Positions 1 through 9,849 are shown, numbered from the stretch's first letter. The stretch is 64,000 nucleotides of DNA from an uncultured Polaribacter sp. (GCA_947497755.1 CANMHT010000003.1:186001-250000); one strand, 5' to 3'. Translations and numbers: made by a program. The notes: generated by a model from the letters alone, not told the origin.

Positions 1-1
1 G

Positions 2-1330
2 CAAACATTACTATTCACAATAATGTTAGGTATTACAATGTCAGTAAATTCACAAGAAATAACTGATTATTCTAAACTTAAAGAAGATTTAAAAAAAGAA
101 ATATTAGCCGATTTAAACAAAAAGAATCAGCAGAAAAAAGAGAACAAATTTAAGTCAAGGTTTCAATTAAAAGGATATGGTGTTGTAAACTACTACAATT
201 ATAAATGGGATACAGATACAGAAAAAAGAAATGCAGTAGATGCAGAACGTTTAAATCTATATTTCAACTACAAGTTTAGTCACAAAATTCTATTAAAAAC
301 AGAATTCGAAATTGAGCATGGAGGTACTGGAGTAACTAAAGAATTAGATAAATTAGAAGAGTTTGGAGAATTTGAAACAGAAGTTGAAGCTGGTGGTGAA
401 GCAAAACTAGAACAAATATATATTGACATTGCTTATCGTAACTATTTAAATTTTAAAATAGGTAGGTTTAAAGTCTACTTTGGATTGAGTCAGAACTTAG
501 ATACTCCAGATGAATACTTTACTACACACAGACCAGAAATGGAAAATGAACTACTACCTTTAGGTTGGTATGAAACTGGGGTAGAACTTAATGGTCATTT
601 ATTTCAAAATAAGTTACAATACCGTTTAGCATTTGTTAATGGTTTAGATGCAACAGGTTTTAGCTCTCGTGGTTTTATAAAAAACGGTCATCAAACACGT
701 TTTGAAATGGCAAATGCTGAAAATTGGGCTGTAGCATTACGTTTAGATTATAAATTTGGCTCTCATAAAAATTCTTTTGCAGGAATTTCTGGTTATTTTG
801 GAAATACTGCTGATAACAGGCCAAAACCAGATTTAAAAGCTACTGCGTATTTGGCATTGGTAGAAGGTCATATTTCTTATAATGAAGGTCCTTTACGTTT
901 CAATTCAGTTGTGCTTTATGGAAATCTTCAGAATTCTGATTTAATAACTCAGAGAAATAAAAATCTTTCTAATGCACTAGGTGTAAAAAGAACTCCTGTT
1001 GGTAAAAATGTACTCGGATTTTCTACAGAAATAGGATATAATATTTTGTCTATAAAAAACCAAGAAACTAAACATAAAATATATCCTTTTATCCGCTATG
1101 ATTTTTACGATTCTATGTATAAAACACATACTACAATAACAGATAACCCTAGATGGGAGCGCAGTGTAATTACTAGTGGGTTAAATTGGTTTATACACAA
1201 AGGAGTCATTTTAAAAGCCCAATATTCTAATAGAACATTAGGCTCAAAGAAATTAGATTCTCAAGGAGCATTGACAAATAATAATGAAAAGGAAAAAACT
1301 TTTTCTGCAGGTGTAGGATTCGTCTTCTAA
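2..1330 (+). CDS. Outer-membrane porin (OprP/OprO-like), 5' end cut by the window
   Basis: The reading frame stays open to the left edge. The residues before the first ATG (position 23) read QTLLFTI and continue into MLGITMSVNSQ, so positions 2-55 look like the end of a signal peptide cut after SVNSQ, and the true start lies outside the window. The mature part begins with a charged, probably coiled-coil stretch (about residues 15-45 counted from position 23). It continues as alternating aromatic/polar strands typical of a 16-18-strand porin and ends on Phe (GVGFVF). It is followed after 40 bp by an imelysin gene on the same strand, so it is probably the first known member of a metal-related operon. 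The phosphate-selective porin family is the closest recognisable one; the actual substrate cannot be read from the sequence. Confidence 0.8.
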   Translation, partial: QTLLFTIMLGITMSVNSQEITDYSKLKEDLKKEILADLNKKNQQKKENKFKSRFQLKGYGVVNYYNYKWDTDTEKRNAVDAERLNLYFNYKFSHKILLKTEFEIEHGGTGVTKELDKLEEFGEFETEVEAGGEAKLEQIYIDIAYRNYLNFKIGRFKVYFGLSQNLDTPDEYFTTHRPEMENELLPLGWYETGVELNGHLFQNKLQYRLAFVNGLDATGFSSRGFIKNGHQTRFEMANAENWAVALRLDYKFGSHKNSFAGISGYFGNTADNRPKPDLKATAYLALVEGHISYNEGPLRFNSVVLYGNLQNSDLITQRNKNLSNALGVKRTPVGKNVLGFSTEIGYNILSIKNQETKHKIYPFIRYDFYDSMYKTHTTITDNPRWERSVITSGLNWFIHKGVILKAQYSNRTLGSKKLDSQGALTNNNEKEKTFSAGVGFVF

Positions 1331-1370
1331 ATACAAAAACAATAAACAAATTATATATAAACAAACCATT

Positions 1371-2480
1371 ATGAAAAAAGTAATTTTAAATGTAAAAACT
1401 CTTGTACTAGCCCTATTTGCTATAAGTATTATTAGTTGTAGTGATACTAATGAGGTGATTGAGCAAGCAACCGATTATAAAGCTATTATTACCAATTTAG
1501 CTGATAATGTTTATACGCAAACTTATAAAGATTTAGATGAACAAGCAGGTGTATTAAAAGCAAAATTAGATGCTTTACAAACCAATCAAAATGCAACAAC
1601 TTTAAAAGAAGCTAGAGATGCTTGGAGAGCTACAAGACAACCTTGGGAAAGCTCTGAAGCATTTTTATTTGGTCCTGCAGGAGAAACTGGTTCTGGAGCA
1701 TTAAGCTTAGACGGTAAATTAGATAGTTGGCCAGTTGCTGTTAATGATTTGGAAACATTTTTAACAGGGTCTACTGTTATAACACAAGCTATAGTTGCTG
1801 GTCATGATGATACTTGGAAAGGTTTTCATGGTATTGAATACTTACTTTGGGGAGCAACTGGAGTTAAAACTAGTGCAGATTTCACAGCAAGAGAATTAAG
1901 CTATTTAACTTTTCTTTCAAGTGAATTAAAAAAGAACACTAATGACTTATATACTGGTTGGACAACTGGTGGTTTTGCAACTATTTTTAAAGCAGCGGGT
2001 ACAACTGCTGGTAAAGAATGGACTAGCCAAAAAGCAGCTTTACAAGCTGCAACAAGTATTGGAGTTACTGGAGACTTATCTGGTATGTACAATATTGCAA
2101 ATGAAGTTTCTACCGGGAAAATTGCTGCTGCTTTTGGAAACGCTGAAGAAGAAGAATCTCGTTTTTCTCACAATTCAAAAACAGATTTTATGAATAATAT
2201 GCGTAGCATTCAGAATGTATATTTAGGAAATTACGGTCCAGCTAGTAATGGAAATGGTATTGGTACAATTATAGCCAAGAAAGATGCAACATTACATACA
2301 CGTTTTATTACAGAAATTAGTGCTGCAATAAACGCAATTGATGCTATTAATGGTACTTTTACTCAAGCAATTACCAATGATAGATCCGGAATACAAAATG
2401 CAATTGATAAGGTTACTATTGTTGGAAACACATTACAAAATGACCTTGCCCCAATCATTGCTAACTTAGTTACTAAATAA
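1371..2480 (+). CDS. Imelysin (peptidase M75) family lipoprotein, intact GxHxxE
   Basis: This is a 369-residue exported lipoprotein: a hydrophobic N-terminus ends in the lipobox AISIISC with Cys23. The imelysin fold signature GFHGIE sits at residues 151-156, followed by YLLWG; this is the conserved GxHxxE motif of IrpA/EfeO/ICMP-type proteins. A second family block, LKEARDAWRATRQPWESSEAF, runs from about residue 78. Despite the M75 peptidase label, family members are mainly linked to iron uptake as periplasmic or surface metal-binding proteins. It lies between a porin and a di-haem oxidoreductase, and a strong hairpin terminator follows it. A second, divergent imelysin is encoded at 10892-11998 on the other strand. 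Confidence 0.93.
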   Translation: MKKVILNVKTLVLALFAISIISCSDTNEVIEQATDYKAIITNLADNVYTQTYKDLDEQAGVLKAKLDALQTNQNATTLKEARDAWRATRQPWESSEAFLFGPAGETGSGALSLDGKLDSWPVAVNDLETFLTGSTVITQAIVAGHDDTWKGFHGIEYLLWGATGVKTSADFTARELSYLTFLSSELKKNTNDLYTGWTTGGFATIFKAAGTTAGKEWTSQKAALQAATSIGVTGDLSGMYNIANEVSTGKIAAAFGNAEEEESRFSHNSKTDFMNNMRSIQNVYLGNYGPASNGNGIGTIIAKKDATLHTRFITEISAAINAIDAINGTFTQAITNDRSGIQNAIDKVTIVGNTLQNDLAPIIANLVTK

Positions 2481-2497
2481 TCTTTTCTGAAGTAATT

Positions 2498-2534
2498 ATA
2501 GAGGAAAGAAAATTCTCTTTCCTCTATTTTCTTT
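2498..2534 (+). terminator. Rho-independent terminator after the imelysin gene
   Basis: Perfect 12-bp arms ATAGAGGAAAGA (2498-2509) and TCTTTCCTCTAT (2516-2527) with a 6-nt loop are followed by TTTCTTT. It separates the imelysin gene from the downstream di-haem oxidoreductase gene, which would then be expressed by read-through or from its own promoter in 2528-2568. Confidence 0.8.
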
Positions 2535-2568
2535 ATATACATTAGGTTTAAATACAATCTATTATTCT

Positions 2569-3933
2569 GTGAAAAAAATCTTATTATTAGTTATTTTACC
2601 TCTCTTCTTTTCCTGTTCCAAAGAAAAAATCAATAATTATCTTCCCTTACATCCAGATGAACACTTATCTGGAGGAAAAGCAACAGTTTTTGGTTTAGGT
2701 TTTTCTGTTCCCGCTCCAAATTTAACAGCTTCAATTCAAGAAAAACATGATGCTGGAGATTTAGATTTTGAACAATCATTTGTTACTGCACCATCTCCTG
2801 TTTTTGGTGGATTAGGTCCAGTTTTTAATCATATATCTTGTGTTGGGTGTCATCCAGCTGATGGTAGAGCCCCCTTTCCTACAGATCTAAATATATCTAA
2901 TGGATTATTATTTAGGATAAGTATTCCTGGCACTGATATAAATGGTGGACCACTTGATGTTCCTGGTTTTGGAGGACAACTTCAACAAAGAGTCAGTGCA
3001 GGAAAAAAACCTGAAGCACAAATTAATGTTAGATATGAAGAAAAGATTGTTCAATTTGCTGATGGAAGTTCGGTAACTTTAAGAAAACCTATTTTTAGTT
3101 TAACAAATCCTTATATTCCACTACCATCAGGAACAATGATATCTCCACGATTGGCTCCACCTGTTTTTGCTATGGGATTATTAGAAGCAATTCCAGAAAG
3201 TAGAATGCTAGCTTTACAAGATATTAATGATACTGATAAAGACGGTATCTCTGGAAAAATAAATTACGTTTGGGATGCCAAATCTAGTTCTATGAAACCA
3301 GGTCGTTTTGGTTGGAAAGCAGAAGCCCCTACTTCTTTACAACAAGTGGCTGGCGCATATCATCAAGATATGGGAATTACTAATCCTATGTTTTCTACTG
3401 AAAGCTCTTATGGTCAATCTCAATATGATGGACTTGATGATGAAACTGAAATTACTCAAACCATTTTAGAAAATGTTACAATTTATGTACAAACACTAGG
3501 ACCGCCAGCCCCAAGAAATCTAAATGATGAAACTGTATTAAAAGGTAGAACACTTTTTTATGAGGCTAAATGTACCGCATGTCATACTCCAAAACATACA
3601 ACTGATACAAATTTTTCTGAAATTCCAGAATTTTCTAACCAAACTATTTATCCTTATACGGATATGCTGTTGCACGATATGGGAGATGATTTAGCTGACA
3701 ACAGACCTACGTTTGATGCTACAGGAAATGAATGGCAAACACGACCTTTATGGGGAATAGGTTTGACACAATTTAACAATGGTCATACTAATTTTTTACA
3801 TGATGGTAGAGCTAGAAATATTGAAGAAGCAATTTTATGGCATGGTGGAGAAGCACAAAAATCGAAAGAATATTACATGAAACTAACAAAAATCGAAAGA
3901 GAAGCAGTTCTTAAATTTATAAATGCACTATAA
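2569..3933 (+). CDS. Di-haem oxidoreductase lipoprotein (DUF1111/DHOR family)
   Basis: This 454-residue predicted lipoprotein has the lipobox LPLFFSC with Cys16. It has two c-type haem-binding motifs, CVGCH at residues 91-95 and CTACH at 335-339, and the family block LHDGRARNIEEAILWHGGEA near the C-terminus. These are hallmarks of the DUF1111 'di-haem oxidoreductase, putative peroxidase' family, which often neighbours imelysins in Bacteroidetes and Proteobacteria. The start is GTG at 2569; no ATG precedes the signal peptide. The redox partner is unknown. A role in oxidising or reducing a metal or its ligand outside the cytoplasmic membrane is inference from context. Its stop overlaps the end of the convergent ABC ATPase gene by 6 bp. 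Confidence 0.9.
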   Translation: MKKILLLVILPLFFSCSKEKINNYLPLHPDEHLSGGKATVFGLGFSVPAPNLTASIQEKHDAGDLDFEQSFVTAPSPVFGGLGPVFNHISCVGCHPADGRAPFPTDLNISNGLLFRISIPGTDINGGPLDVPGFGGQLQQRVSAGKKPEAQINVRYEEKIVQFADGSSVTLRKPIFSLTNPYIPLPSGTMISPRLAPPVFAMGLLEAIPESRMLALQDINDTDKDGISGKINYVWDAKSSSMKPGRFGWKAEAPTSLQQVAGAYHQDMGITNPMFSTESSYGQSQYDGLDDETEITQTILENVTIYVQTLGPPAPRNLNDETVLKGRTLFYEAKCTACHTPKHTTDTNFSEIPEFSNQTIYPYTDMLLHDMGDDLADNRPTFDATGNEWQTRPLWGIGLTQFNNGHTNFLHDGRARNIEEAILWHGGEAQKSKEYYMKLTKIEREAVLKFINAL

Positions 3934-4662
3934 ATCAAGGGAAACACTATCAAATAATAACTTAACATACTCATTGTTGGGTTGTTGAATTACCTCTTTT
4001 GTTATTCCTTTCTGTAATAAAATTCCTTTTTGCAGTACTATAATTTCATCAGAAACCATTAGAGCATCTTTTATATCATGTGTAACAAAAATAGTTGTCG
4101 TATTCGTTTGCTTTAAAATTTTTACAATATCATTTCTTAATTGATTACGCAAAATAACATCTAAATTACTAAAAGGTTCATCTAAAATTAACAATTTAGG
4201 CTTGGGCGCTAAAGATCTTGCTAATGCTACTCGTTGTTGTTGTCCTCCTGATAATTCGTGAGGGTAACGCTCTTCATAATTTTCTAAACCTACTAATTTT
4301 AAAACTTCTTGTACTCTTTCTTTTTTATTAACAGCATTAGAAATTCCATAGCTTACATTTTTAAAAACTGTTAAATGAGGAAACAGGGCATATTCTTGAA
4401 AAACCATACCAATATTTCTATTTTCAACAGCTTTATGCTTAATTTCAGAAGAAACGAGCTCATCATTCAAAAGAATTTTTCCTTTATCTACCGTTTCTAA
4501 ACCAGCTATCAATCTAATTAACGTCGTTTTTCCACTTCCGCTTTCTCCAACAATCGCTAAGATATTTCCCTTCGTTAAAGAAAAAGAAATATTATCTAAA
4601 GCTTTTACTTTTCCTTTATTAAACGATTTCGAAAGTTGATCTACTTGAACAATACTACTCAT
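3928..4662 (-). CDS. fbpC: Ferric-ion ABC importer, ATP-binding protein (FbpC/AfuC-like)
   Basis: This is a 244-residue ABC ATPase with Walker A GESGSGKT (39-46), Q-loop Gln89, signature LSGGQQQ (137-143), Walker B LLILDEP (157-163) and the switch His in FVTHD. Sequence style (GMVFQEYALFPHLTVFKNV) is that of the iron/spermidine/maltose ATPases. At 244 residues it lacks the C-terminal TOBE/regulatory domain that brings typical FbpC proteins to about 350. Its start overlaps the end of the permease gene by 8 bp, so translation is probably coupled. It is the last gene of the fbpA-fbpB-fbpC unit and energises import of the ion delivered by the binding protein. Confidence 0.92.
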   Translation of the reverse strand: MSSIVQVDQLSKSFNKGKVKALDNISFSLTKGNILAIVGESGSGKTTLIRLIAGLETVDKGKILLNDELVSSEIKHKAVENRNIGMVFQEYALFPHLTVFKNVSYGISNAVNKKERVQEVLKLVGLENYEERYPHELSGGQQQRVALARSLAPKPKLLILDEPFSNLDVILRNQLRNDIVKILKQTNTTTIFVTHDIKDALMVSDEIIVLQKGILLQKGITKEVIQQPNNEYVKLLFDSVSLDL

Positions 4663-6271
4663 GTTTAGAAATTAATTTATTTAGAAAAATTATTGGAATC
4701 ACTCCTGTAAAAATAATAAAAAGTGAAGGTAAAGCAGCTTCTATGATTAATTCATCGCTTGCATATTCATATGCTTTTACTGCTAATGTATTGATATGAT
4801 AAGGTTTTAAAATTAAGGTTAATGGAAGTTCTTTCATCACATCAACAAAAACTAATATAAACCCACTAATTAATGCCGTTTTTAATAAAGGAAATTCTAT
4901 CTTAAAAAAAGTTGCTAAGTTTCCTTTTCCTAAAGTTTTAGAACTTTCTGCTAAAGATTTACCTAATTTTAAACTACTTGCTTCAATTGGATTGTAAGCC
5001 ACTGCTAAAAAACGAACCATATATGCATAAATCAATGCAATGATAGTACCATTAATCAAAAAATCAATCTTTGTATCAAAATTTGTTTTAAAAAATTGCA
5101 CTAACCATTTGTCTAAAAATAATGTCGGAATTAATACTCCTACAGCAATTACGGCACCAGGTATTGCATAACCCAACACACCGATTTTTGCAAAAGATTT
5201 TAGATAACCTAATCGATTCCATCTTGATAAGTAAATTAAAGCAATGGCAAAGAAAACGGTACAAAATGCTGAAAGTAACGATACTCCTAAACTTTGTAAT
5301 GCTATATTGATAAACTCTGTATTGAATACTTCTTTATAACTTAAATAGGCCCAATATAGTAATTGAAAAAACGGAATCACAAAACCAAGAATTACAGGAA
5401 CAAATACAATTCCTAACAAAATATATTTTTGATTCTTTTTAGGAGTAATTCTTTTTAATTTTTGATGATTTTTAGCAGAATTATAATATCCAATTTTTCT
5501 ACGTTGCCACTTCTCTAGTAAAATGATTCCGAAAATTAAACACAATAATAATGCAGATAAATAGATGGCTGTTTCTGGTTCTCCTAAAGAAAACCAAGCT
5601 CTAAATATTCCGGTTGTAAAAGTGTTTATCCCATAATATTTTGCTGCTCCATAATCATTTAAAACTTCCATGAGCACTAAAATAAGTCCACCAACAATTG
5701 CAGGTCTTGCCAAAGGTAAAACTAACTTGAAAAAGGTCTTTTTTTCATTGGCGCCTAATATTTTAGAAGCTTCAATAATATTATAGGATTGATTTAAGAA
5801 AAAAGCTCTAGACGCCACATAAACATAAGGATATAATGAAATACTCATGATAAAAATCAATCCGTAAATATTCATAATATCCAGTTTTATGGATGCTAAA
5901 GCTTCAATGACTCCTCCATAATCAAAAACTCCTGCATAAGCATAAGCAGTAATATAAGATGGAATGGCTAATGGTAAAATTAACATCCATTCTAATTGTT
6001 TACGAAAAGGAAAATGATATCTAGAAACAAACCAAGCTGTACTAATTCCAAATAATAGAGTTATTATACTAGCACCCAAAATTAAGACAACAGAATTTTG
6101 AATATATTCTAATAATAGATAAGTAACTAAATGACTCCAAGTACTTCCAGGTCCTTTAAAAAGATTAAAAAATATGGCTATAATTGGAATCGCTACAAAT
6201 AAACAAATGGTCAATAAAAATATTGACCATTTATTTGTATCTCTTTGTATGTTTCTTAATAAATGTTTCAC
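4655..6271 (-). CDS. fbpB: Ferric-ion ABC importer, fused permease (FbpB-like)
   Basis: This 538-residue integral membrane protein has about 12 hydrophobic segments arranged as two homologous halves. Each half has an EAA-type loop (EASKILGANEKKTFFKLVLPLARPAI in the first, EASSLKLGKSLAESSKTLGKG in the second). That fused two-domain layout is characteristic of FbpB/AfuB/SfuB permeases for Fe3+. It is transcribed from fbpA with a 42-bp gap and overlaps fbpC by 8 bp. Together the three proteins form a complete importer in the cytoplasmic membrane. Confidence 0.92.
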   Translation of the reverse strand: MKHLLRNIQRDTNKWSIFLLTICLFVAIPIIAIFFNLFKGPGSTWSHLVTYLLLEYIQNSVVLILGASIITLLFGISTAWFVSRYHFPFRKQLEWMLILPLAIPSYITAYAYAGVFDYGGVIEALASIKLDIMNIYGLIFIMSISLYPYVYVASRAFFLNQSYNIIEASKILGANEKKTFFKLVLPLARPAIVGGLILVLMEVLNDYGAAKYYGINTFTTGIFRAWFSLGEPETAIYLSALLLCLIFGIILLEKWQRRKIGYYNSAKNHQKLKRITPKKNQKYILLGIVFVPVILGFVIPFFQLLYWAYLSYKEVFNTEFINIALQSLGVSLLSAFCTVFFAIALIYLSRWNRLGYLKSFAKIGVLGYAIPGAVIAVGVLIPTLFLDKWLVQFFKTNFDTKIDFLINGTIIALIYAYMVRFLAVAYNPIEASSLKLGKSLAESSKTLGKGNLATFFKIEFPLLKTALISGFILVFVDVMKELPLTLILKPYHINTLAVKAYEYASDELIIEAALPSLFIIFTGVIPIIFLNKLISKHE

Positions 6272-6313
6272 TTAATGGAAATCGTCTAAAAGGTAAAGGA
6301 CAAATGGATGCTT

Positions 6314-7342
6314 TTATTTCCAGCCAGCTTTATCAAATACCAATACAGCATTTTTATTATTCTCTCCTAATTTTGTCAATTCTAATTGATCTTCTTTAAA
6401 CGCTCCCCAAGATTTTAATAAATCAGATGGTTCAACACTAGCGTTTACTGGGTATTCGTAATTTGCTTTTGCAAAAACTTCTTGGGCTTTTTTACTCGCT
6501 AAAAACTCAATAAACTTAATCGCATTTTCTTTATTAGGAGCATACTTTGCAACTCCAGCACCACTAACATTTATATGTGCTCCTCTCCCACCTTGATTTG
6601 GAAAAAAGATGGCAACACCTTTACCTGCATTTACTTCATCTTCTTTTTTAGAGTTTAATAACTTACCAATATAATAGGTATTCACAACTGCAATATCTCC
6701 TTCTCCTGCAACTACTGCTTTTACTTGATCTCTATCATTTCCTTTTGGAGAACGAGCCATATTTTTTACCATTTTTGTAGCCCATTCAACTGCTTTTTCT
6801 TCTCCATTATTAGCTATGATAGAAGCCAATAAAGATTGATTATAAATGTTTCCAGAAGAACGAATTAAGATTCTTTTTGCCCATTTATCATCTGTTAAAG
6901 CTTCATAAGTAGACAATTCTTCTGTTTTTACTTTTGCAGGATTATATACAATTACACGTGCTCTTTTTGTTAATGCAAACCAATTATTATCTGCATCTTT
7001 TAGATGTGACGGAATTGTAGTATTTAAAAATTCTGACGATACAGATTGTAATAAATTTTTATTTTTTGCTCTTACTAATCTACCCGCATCAACAGTAATC
7101 AAAACATCAGCAGGAGATTGCTCTCCTTCTAAAGTCATCTTCTGGATTAGTTCATCTGCTTTAGCATTCACCACATTTACCTTAATTCCAGTTTCTTTTT
7201 CAAATTGAGCAAATAATTCTTGATCTGCTTTATAATGACGATGTGTATATACGTTTACTTCTTGTTTTTTTACTTGTTTCTTTTCTGATTTACAAGAAAC
7301 CAATACTATTGATAGTATTAAAATTGAAATGATTTTTTTCAT
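6314..7342 (-). CDS. fbpA: Ferric-ion substrate-binding lipoprotein (FbpA/FutA-like)
   Basis: This is a 342-residue type-II periplasmic binding protein with a lipobox ending in VLVSC (Cys17). Two ferric-ion ligand signatures are visible: THRHY with Tyr37 near the N-terminus, and the paired tyrosines VNTYY (Tyr223-Tyr224). Both match the Fe3+-binding tyrosines of the FbpA/FutA/IdiA group. It would capture Fe3+ (or another hard metal) in the periplasm and pass it to the FbpB/FbpC importer encoded directly downstream. A -7 element and an operator-like palindrome lie just upstream, which fits metal-responsive regulation. Confidence 0.92.
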   Translation of the reverse strand: MKKIISILILSIVLVSCKSEKKQVKKQEVNVYTHRHYKADQELFAQFEKETGIKVNVVNAKADELIQKMTLEGEQSPADVLITVDAGRLVRAKNKNLLQSVSSEFLNTTIPSHLKDADNNWFALTKRARVIVYNPAKVKTEELSTYEALTDDKWAKRILIRSSGNIYNQSLLASIIANNGEEKAVEWATKMVKNMARSPKGNDRDQVKAVVAGEGDIAVVNTYYIGKLLNSKKEDEVNAGKGVAIFFPNQGGRGAHINVSGAGVAKYAPNKENAIKFIEFLASKKAQEVFAKANYEYPVNASVEPSDLLKSWGAFKEDQLELTKLGENNKNAVLVFDKAGWK

Positions 7343-7381
7343 TATATCTATTTTTGTTTGACACTTTTATTTATGACTATG

Positions 7382-7415
7382 CAAATATATCTATTTGTTT
7401 AGAATTATTTTAAAT
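7382..7415 (-). promoter_or_regulatory. fbpA promoter with operator-like palindrome
   Basis: On the minus strand, TATATTTG (complement of 7382-7389) matches the Bacteroidetes -7 element TAnnTTTG, 40 bp before the fbpA start. Directly upstream, over the -7/-33 spacer, is GTTTAGAATTATTTTAAAT (plus-strand 7397-7415). It is nearly identical to sequences at 13358-13376 and 23421-23439. A repressor bound there would block RNA polymerase. Fur- or DtxR-type control is inference. Confidence 0.5.
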
Positions 7416-7419
7416 AAGA

Positions 7420-9849
7420 TTACAGTTTAACAGCTAAAGTAACATACCAGTTTCTTGGAGCAGATGGAATAATTCCAGGTCCAGGATAACCTGTTGCTCT
7501 ACGTGTAAAATATCTTTCATCTAATAAATTATTTACTCCAGTTTCTAACTTAAATTTCTTGTATTTATATGAAGCAGAAAAATCTAATACATTATATGCT
7601 GGAATAAGTCCATTGACACCACTTAAACTTGGAGTGATAGAATTTGAAGCATCTGTAAATTGATCGCTTAAATAAGTATATTGGAAACTTGTTAAGAAGT
7701 TTTTATATCCAAATTTAATTCCGGTTTTTAGGTTTAAATCTGGTACAAATTCTACCTGATTGTCTTTTACACCATTAACTTGAGATTTGGTATACTTTGA
7801 TTTGATAAAAGAAGTATTGATAAAATAGCTAAAAATAAATCGTTCATCAATATTAAAAAGTCTCTTTAAATTAAAGTCTAATAAACTTTCCAATCCTAAG
7901 ATACGAGCATCCCCAACATTAGTTCTTTCTTGAATTACTCTACCGTCTGGCAATCCTTTAGAAACCAAGCCTATTCTATCATTATAAAAAAGTCCAAATA
8001 CACCTACATCGTAAGAAATTAAACTCTTATAGTTTCCTCTAATTCCAATATCTGATGTAAATCCTTTTTCATCCCCTAATTCACCTATTCTAAATGATGG
8101 ATTCACAATATTTAAATCTGAAAAAGTTACCGAACGATAGTTTTGAGAAATATTTCCATAAAACTCTAAAGATTTAGTAGGCTTATAACTTGTTCCAATT
8201 CCTAATAAAACAAATGAACGATCGTTATTCTCATTACTTCTAATTGTTTCATTTAAGATAACATTTCCTGCTCCATCTTTATTTATCTTCTTAAAAAAAC
8301 CATCGCTTTCTGTTTTAATATATTCAAAACGAAAACCTGGAGTAACTGACCATTTTGGATTGATACGGAAAATATTCTCTCCAAAAAAAGCTACGTTTAG
8401 ATTTGGGTTTTTATAATTAGACTGAGACGAATAATCTGGATAAGTTGCTAATGCTGAAGAAAAATCAGCATCATTTCCATTGGTTCCCGGTCCTTGTATA
8501 GAAGTGTTATTTGCTTTGTAAAATTTTGTTCCTACTAAAAAGGTTGCCTTTTTCCCCAATACATTGTAATGATTTAATAATCTAGCCTCGAAACCAAAAT
8601 TTTTAAAATCTCCTTCAATTAAATCACGTTCTGTACCTGGATCTATTTGATTTACTCTATTGGTTCTAAACCCTAAAGCTTTTCTTGAGGCATCTAAACC
8701 AAAAAAGTTAAAAGTAAAATTCGTTTTTTCAGAAAAACGATGAGATAACTTTATATTGTATAATAACCAATTGATTTGAAACCAATTTCTGGCTCTATTA
8801 CTTTGAAAAGGGTTTTGATTAAACATAGCATCAGTTAACCCTCCTGCTTGCTGTGCCAAGTATTTTAAATACGTAACTTCTGCTTCTAATTTTGTAGCTG
8901 TGTTAAAATCATAACCAAGATGCACAAAAGCATTTTTAGAATCAAAGGTTGAATTTGGTCTAAAACCATCTCCTTTTTTATAGTTGTAAAAAGCATAATA
9001 GCTTAACTTCTTTTGAGTTCCGCTAATGCTTGTAAAATTAGTAAACAACCCATTGCTACCAACCGTATTTCTTGTTAAAATCTCAAAAGGTTTATTTGGA
9101 TTTGGTTGTTTCATTACAAAATTTACCAAACCTCCAAATTGAGTTCCGTATTGTAAAGAAGCAGCTCCTCTAACAATTTGAATTTTCTTTAATGATTCTG
9201 CTGGCGGAGTATAATAACTTTCTGGATATCCTAATACATCAGCACTAATATCATATCCATTCTGACGCGTATTAAAGTTAGAAGTTCTATTTGGATCTAA
9301 TCCTCTACCTCCAATATTTAATTGCAAACCTGCATCATCATTTTGGAAAATATTTAATCCGGCAACTTGGCTATAAATCTGGCGTGCATTATTGGATGCT
9401 AAATTGGCCATAGACTGACTTACTAAAACAACTTCACTCTTCTTACCTGAATAGATTGCTGTTTGTTCAATATCTTTTAAACGTTCTAACTCAAAAGCTT
9501 TCTTTCTTTGTGCAGTAATCACTACTTCTGATAATTCCTCTGTTAAAAAATCCATTTGGATGTTTAAAACTGTTGCTGTTTTAGTAAGGTTTACTCCTTT
9601 TTCTACCATTTTATACTCTAGCAAGTAAAACACAATTTTTAATTGTTGTTTTTTTGTTGTAAACTGATAGTTTCCATTAACATCTGATGTGGTTAATAAG
9701 CCTTTATCTGCATCATAAATCTCAACACTTTTTAAATGTTCCTTTTTTGAATTGGTAATAGTTCCTGAAACCGTGTATTGTGAAAATAAACTGTAACTAA
9801 ACAAGCAAAAAAAGAAGCAAATGAGCGATTTATATTTTCCTAAAATCAT
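7420..9849 (-). CDS. TonB-dependent receptor (ferric-siderophore FecA type)
   Basis: This 809-residue outer-membrane receptor begins with a signal peptide ending at about SYSLFSQ (residue 24). A carboxypeptidase-regulatory-like domain follows (YTVSGTITNSKKEHLKSVEI, about 25-110), then the TonB box/plug (EVVITAQRKK; GGRGLDP; IQIVRGAASLQYGTQFGG, about 110-260) and a 22-strand barrel ending PRNWYVTLAVKL. The plug sequence is of the FecA/iron-complex type, not the SusC polysaccharide type, and no SusD partner is adjacent. It is the third gene of a likely imelysin, desaturase, receptor operon (25-bp gap to the desaturase gene). It lies upstream of the fbp importer, so the locus covers outer-membrane, periplasmic and inner-membrane steps of iron uptake. 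Confidence 0.93.
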   Translation of the reverse strand: MILGKYKSLICFFFCLFSYSLFSQYTVSGTITNSKKEHLKSVEIYDADKGLLTTSDVNGNYQFTTKKQQLKIVFYLLEYKMVEKGVNLTKTATVLNIQMDFLTEELSEVVITAQRKKAFELERLKDIEQTAIYSGKKSEVVLVSQSMANLASNNARQIYSQVAGLNIFQNDDAGLQLNIGGRGLDPNRTSNFNTRQNGYDISADVLGYPESYYTPPAESLKKIQIVRGAASLQYGTQFGGLVNFVMKQPNPNKPFEILTRNTVGSNGLFTNFTSISGTQKKLSYYAFYNYKKGDGFRPNSTFDSKNAFVHLGYDFNTATKLEAEVTYLKYLAQQAGGLTDAMFNQNPFQSNRARNWFQINWLLYNIKLSHRFSEKTNFTFNFFGLDASRKALGFRTNRVNQIDPGTERDLIEGDFKNFGFEARLLNHYNVLGKKATFLVGTKFYKANNTSIQGPGTNGNDADFSSALATYPDYSSQSNYKNPNLNVAFFGENIFRINPKWSVTPGFRFEYIKTESDGFFKKINKDGAGNVILNETIRSNENNDRSFVLLGIGTSYKPTKSLEFYGNISQNYRSVTFSDLNIVNPSFRIGELGDEKGFTSDIGIRGNYKSLISYDVGVFGLFYNDRIGLVSKGLPDGRVIQERTNVGDARILGLESLLDFNLKRLFNIDERFIFSYFINTSFIKSKYTKSQVNGVKDNQVEFVPDLNLKTGIKFGYKNFLTSFQYTYLSDQFTDASNSITPSLSGVNGLIPAYNVLDFSASYKYKKFKLETGVNNLLDERYFTRRATGYPGPGIIPSAPRNWYVTLAVKL

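Noticed and set aside
23..25. ATG at position 23 as the true start of the porin
   Set aside because: The frame is open upstream and the signal peptide would lack its basic N-terminus, so the real start is outside the window.
1901..2193. Opposite-strand and shifted-frame ORFs of 60-85 codons inside the imelysin gene
   Set aside because: They lie wholly inside a gene with clear family motifs and have no ribosome-binding site or recognisable sequence. The same applies to the other short ORFs inside fbpB, the DUF6850 gene, pheT, recQ, kdsD and the glycosyltransferase genes.
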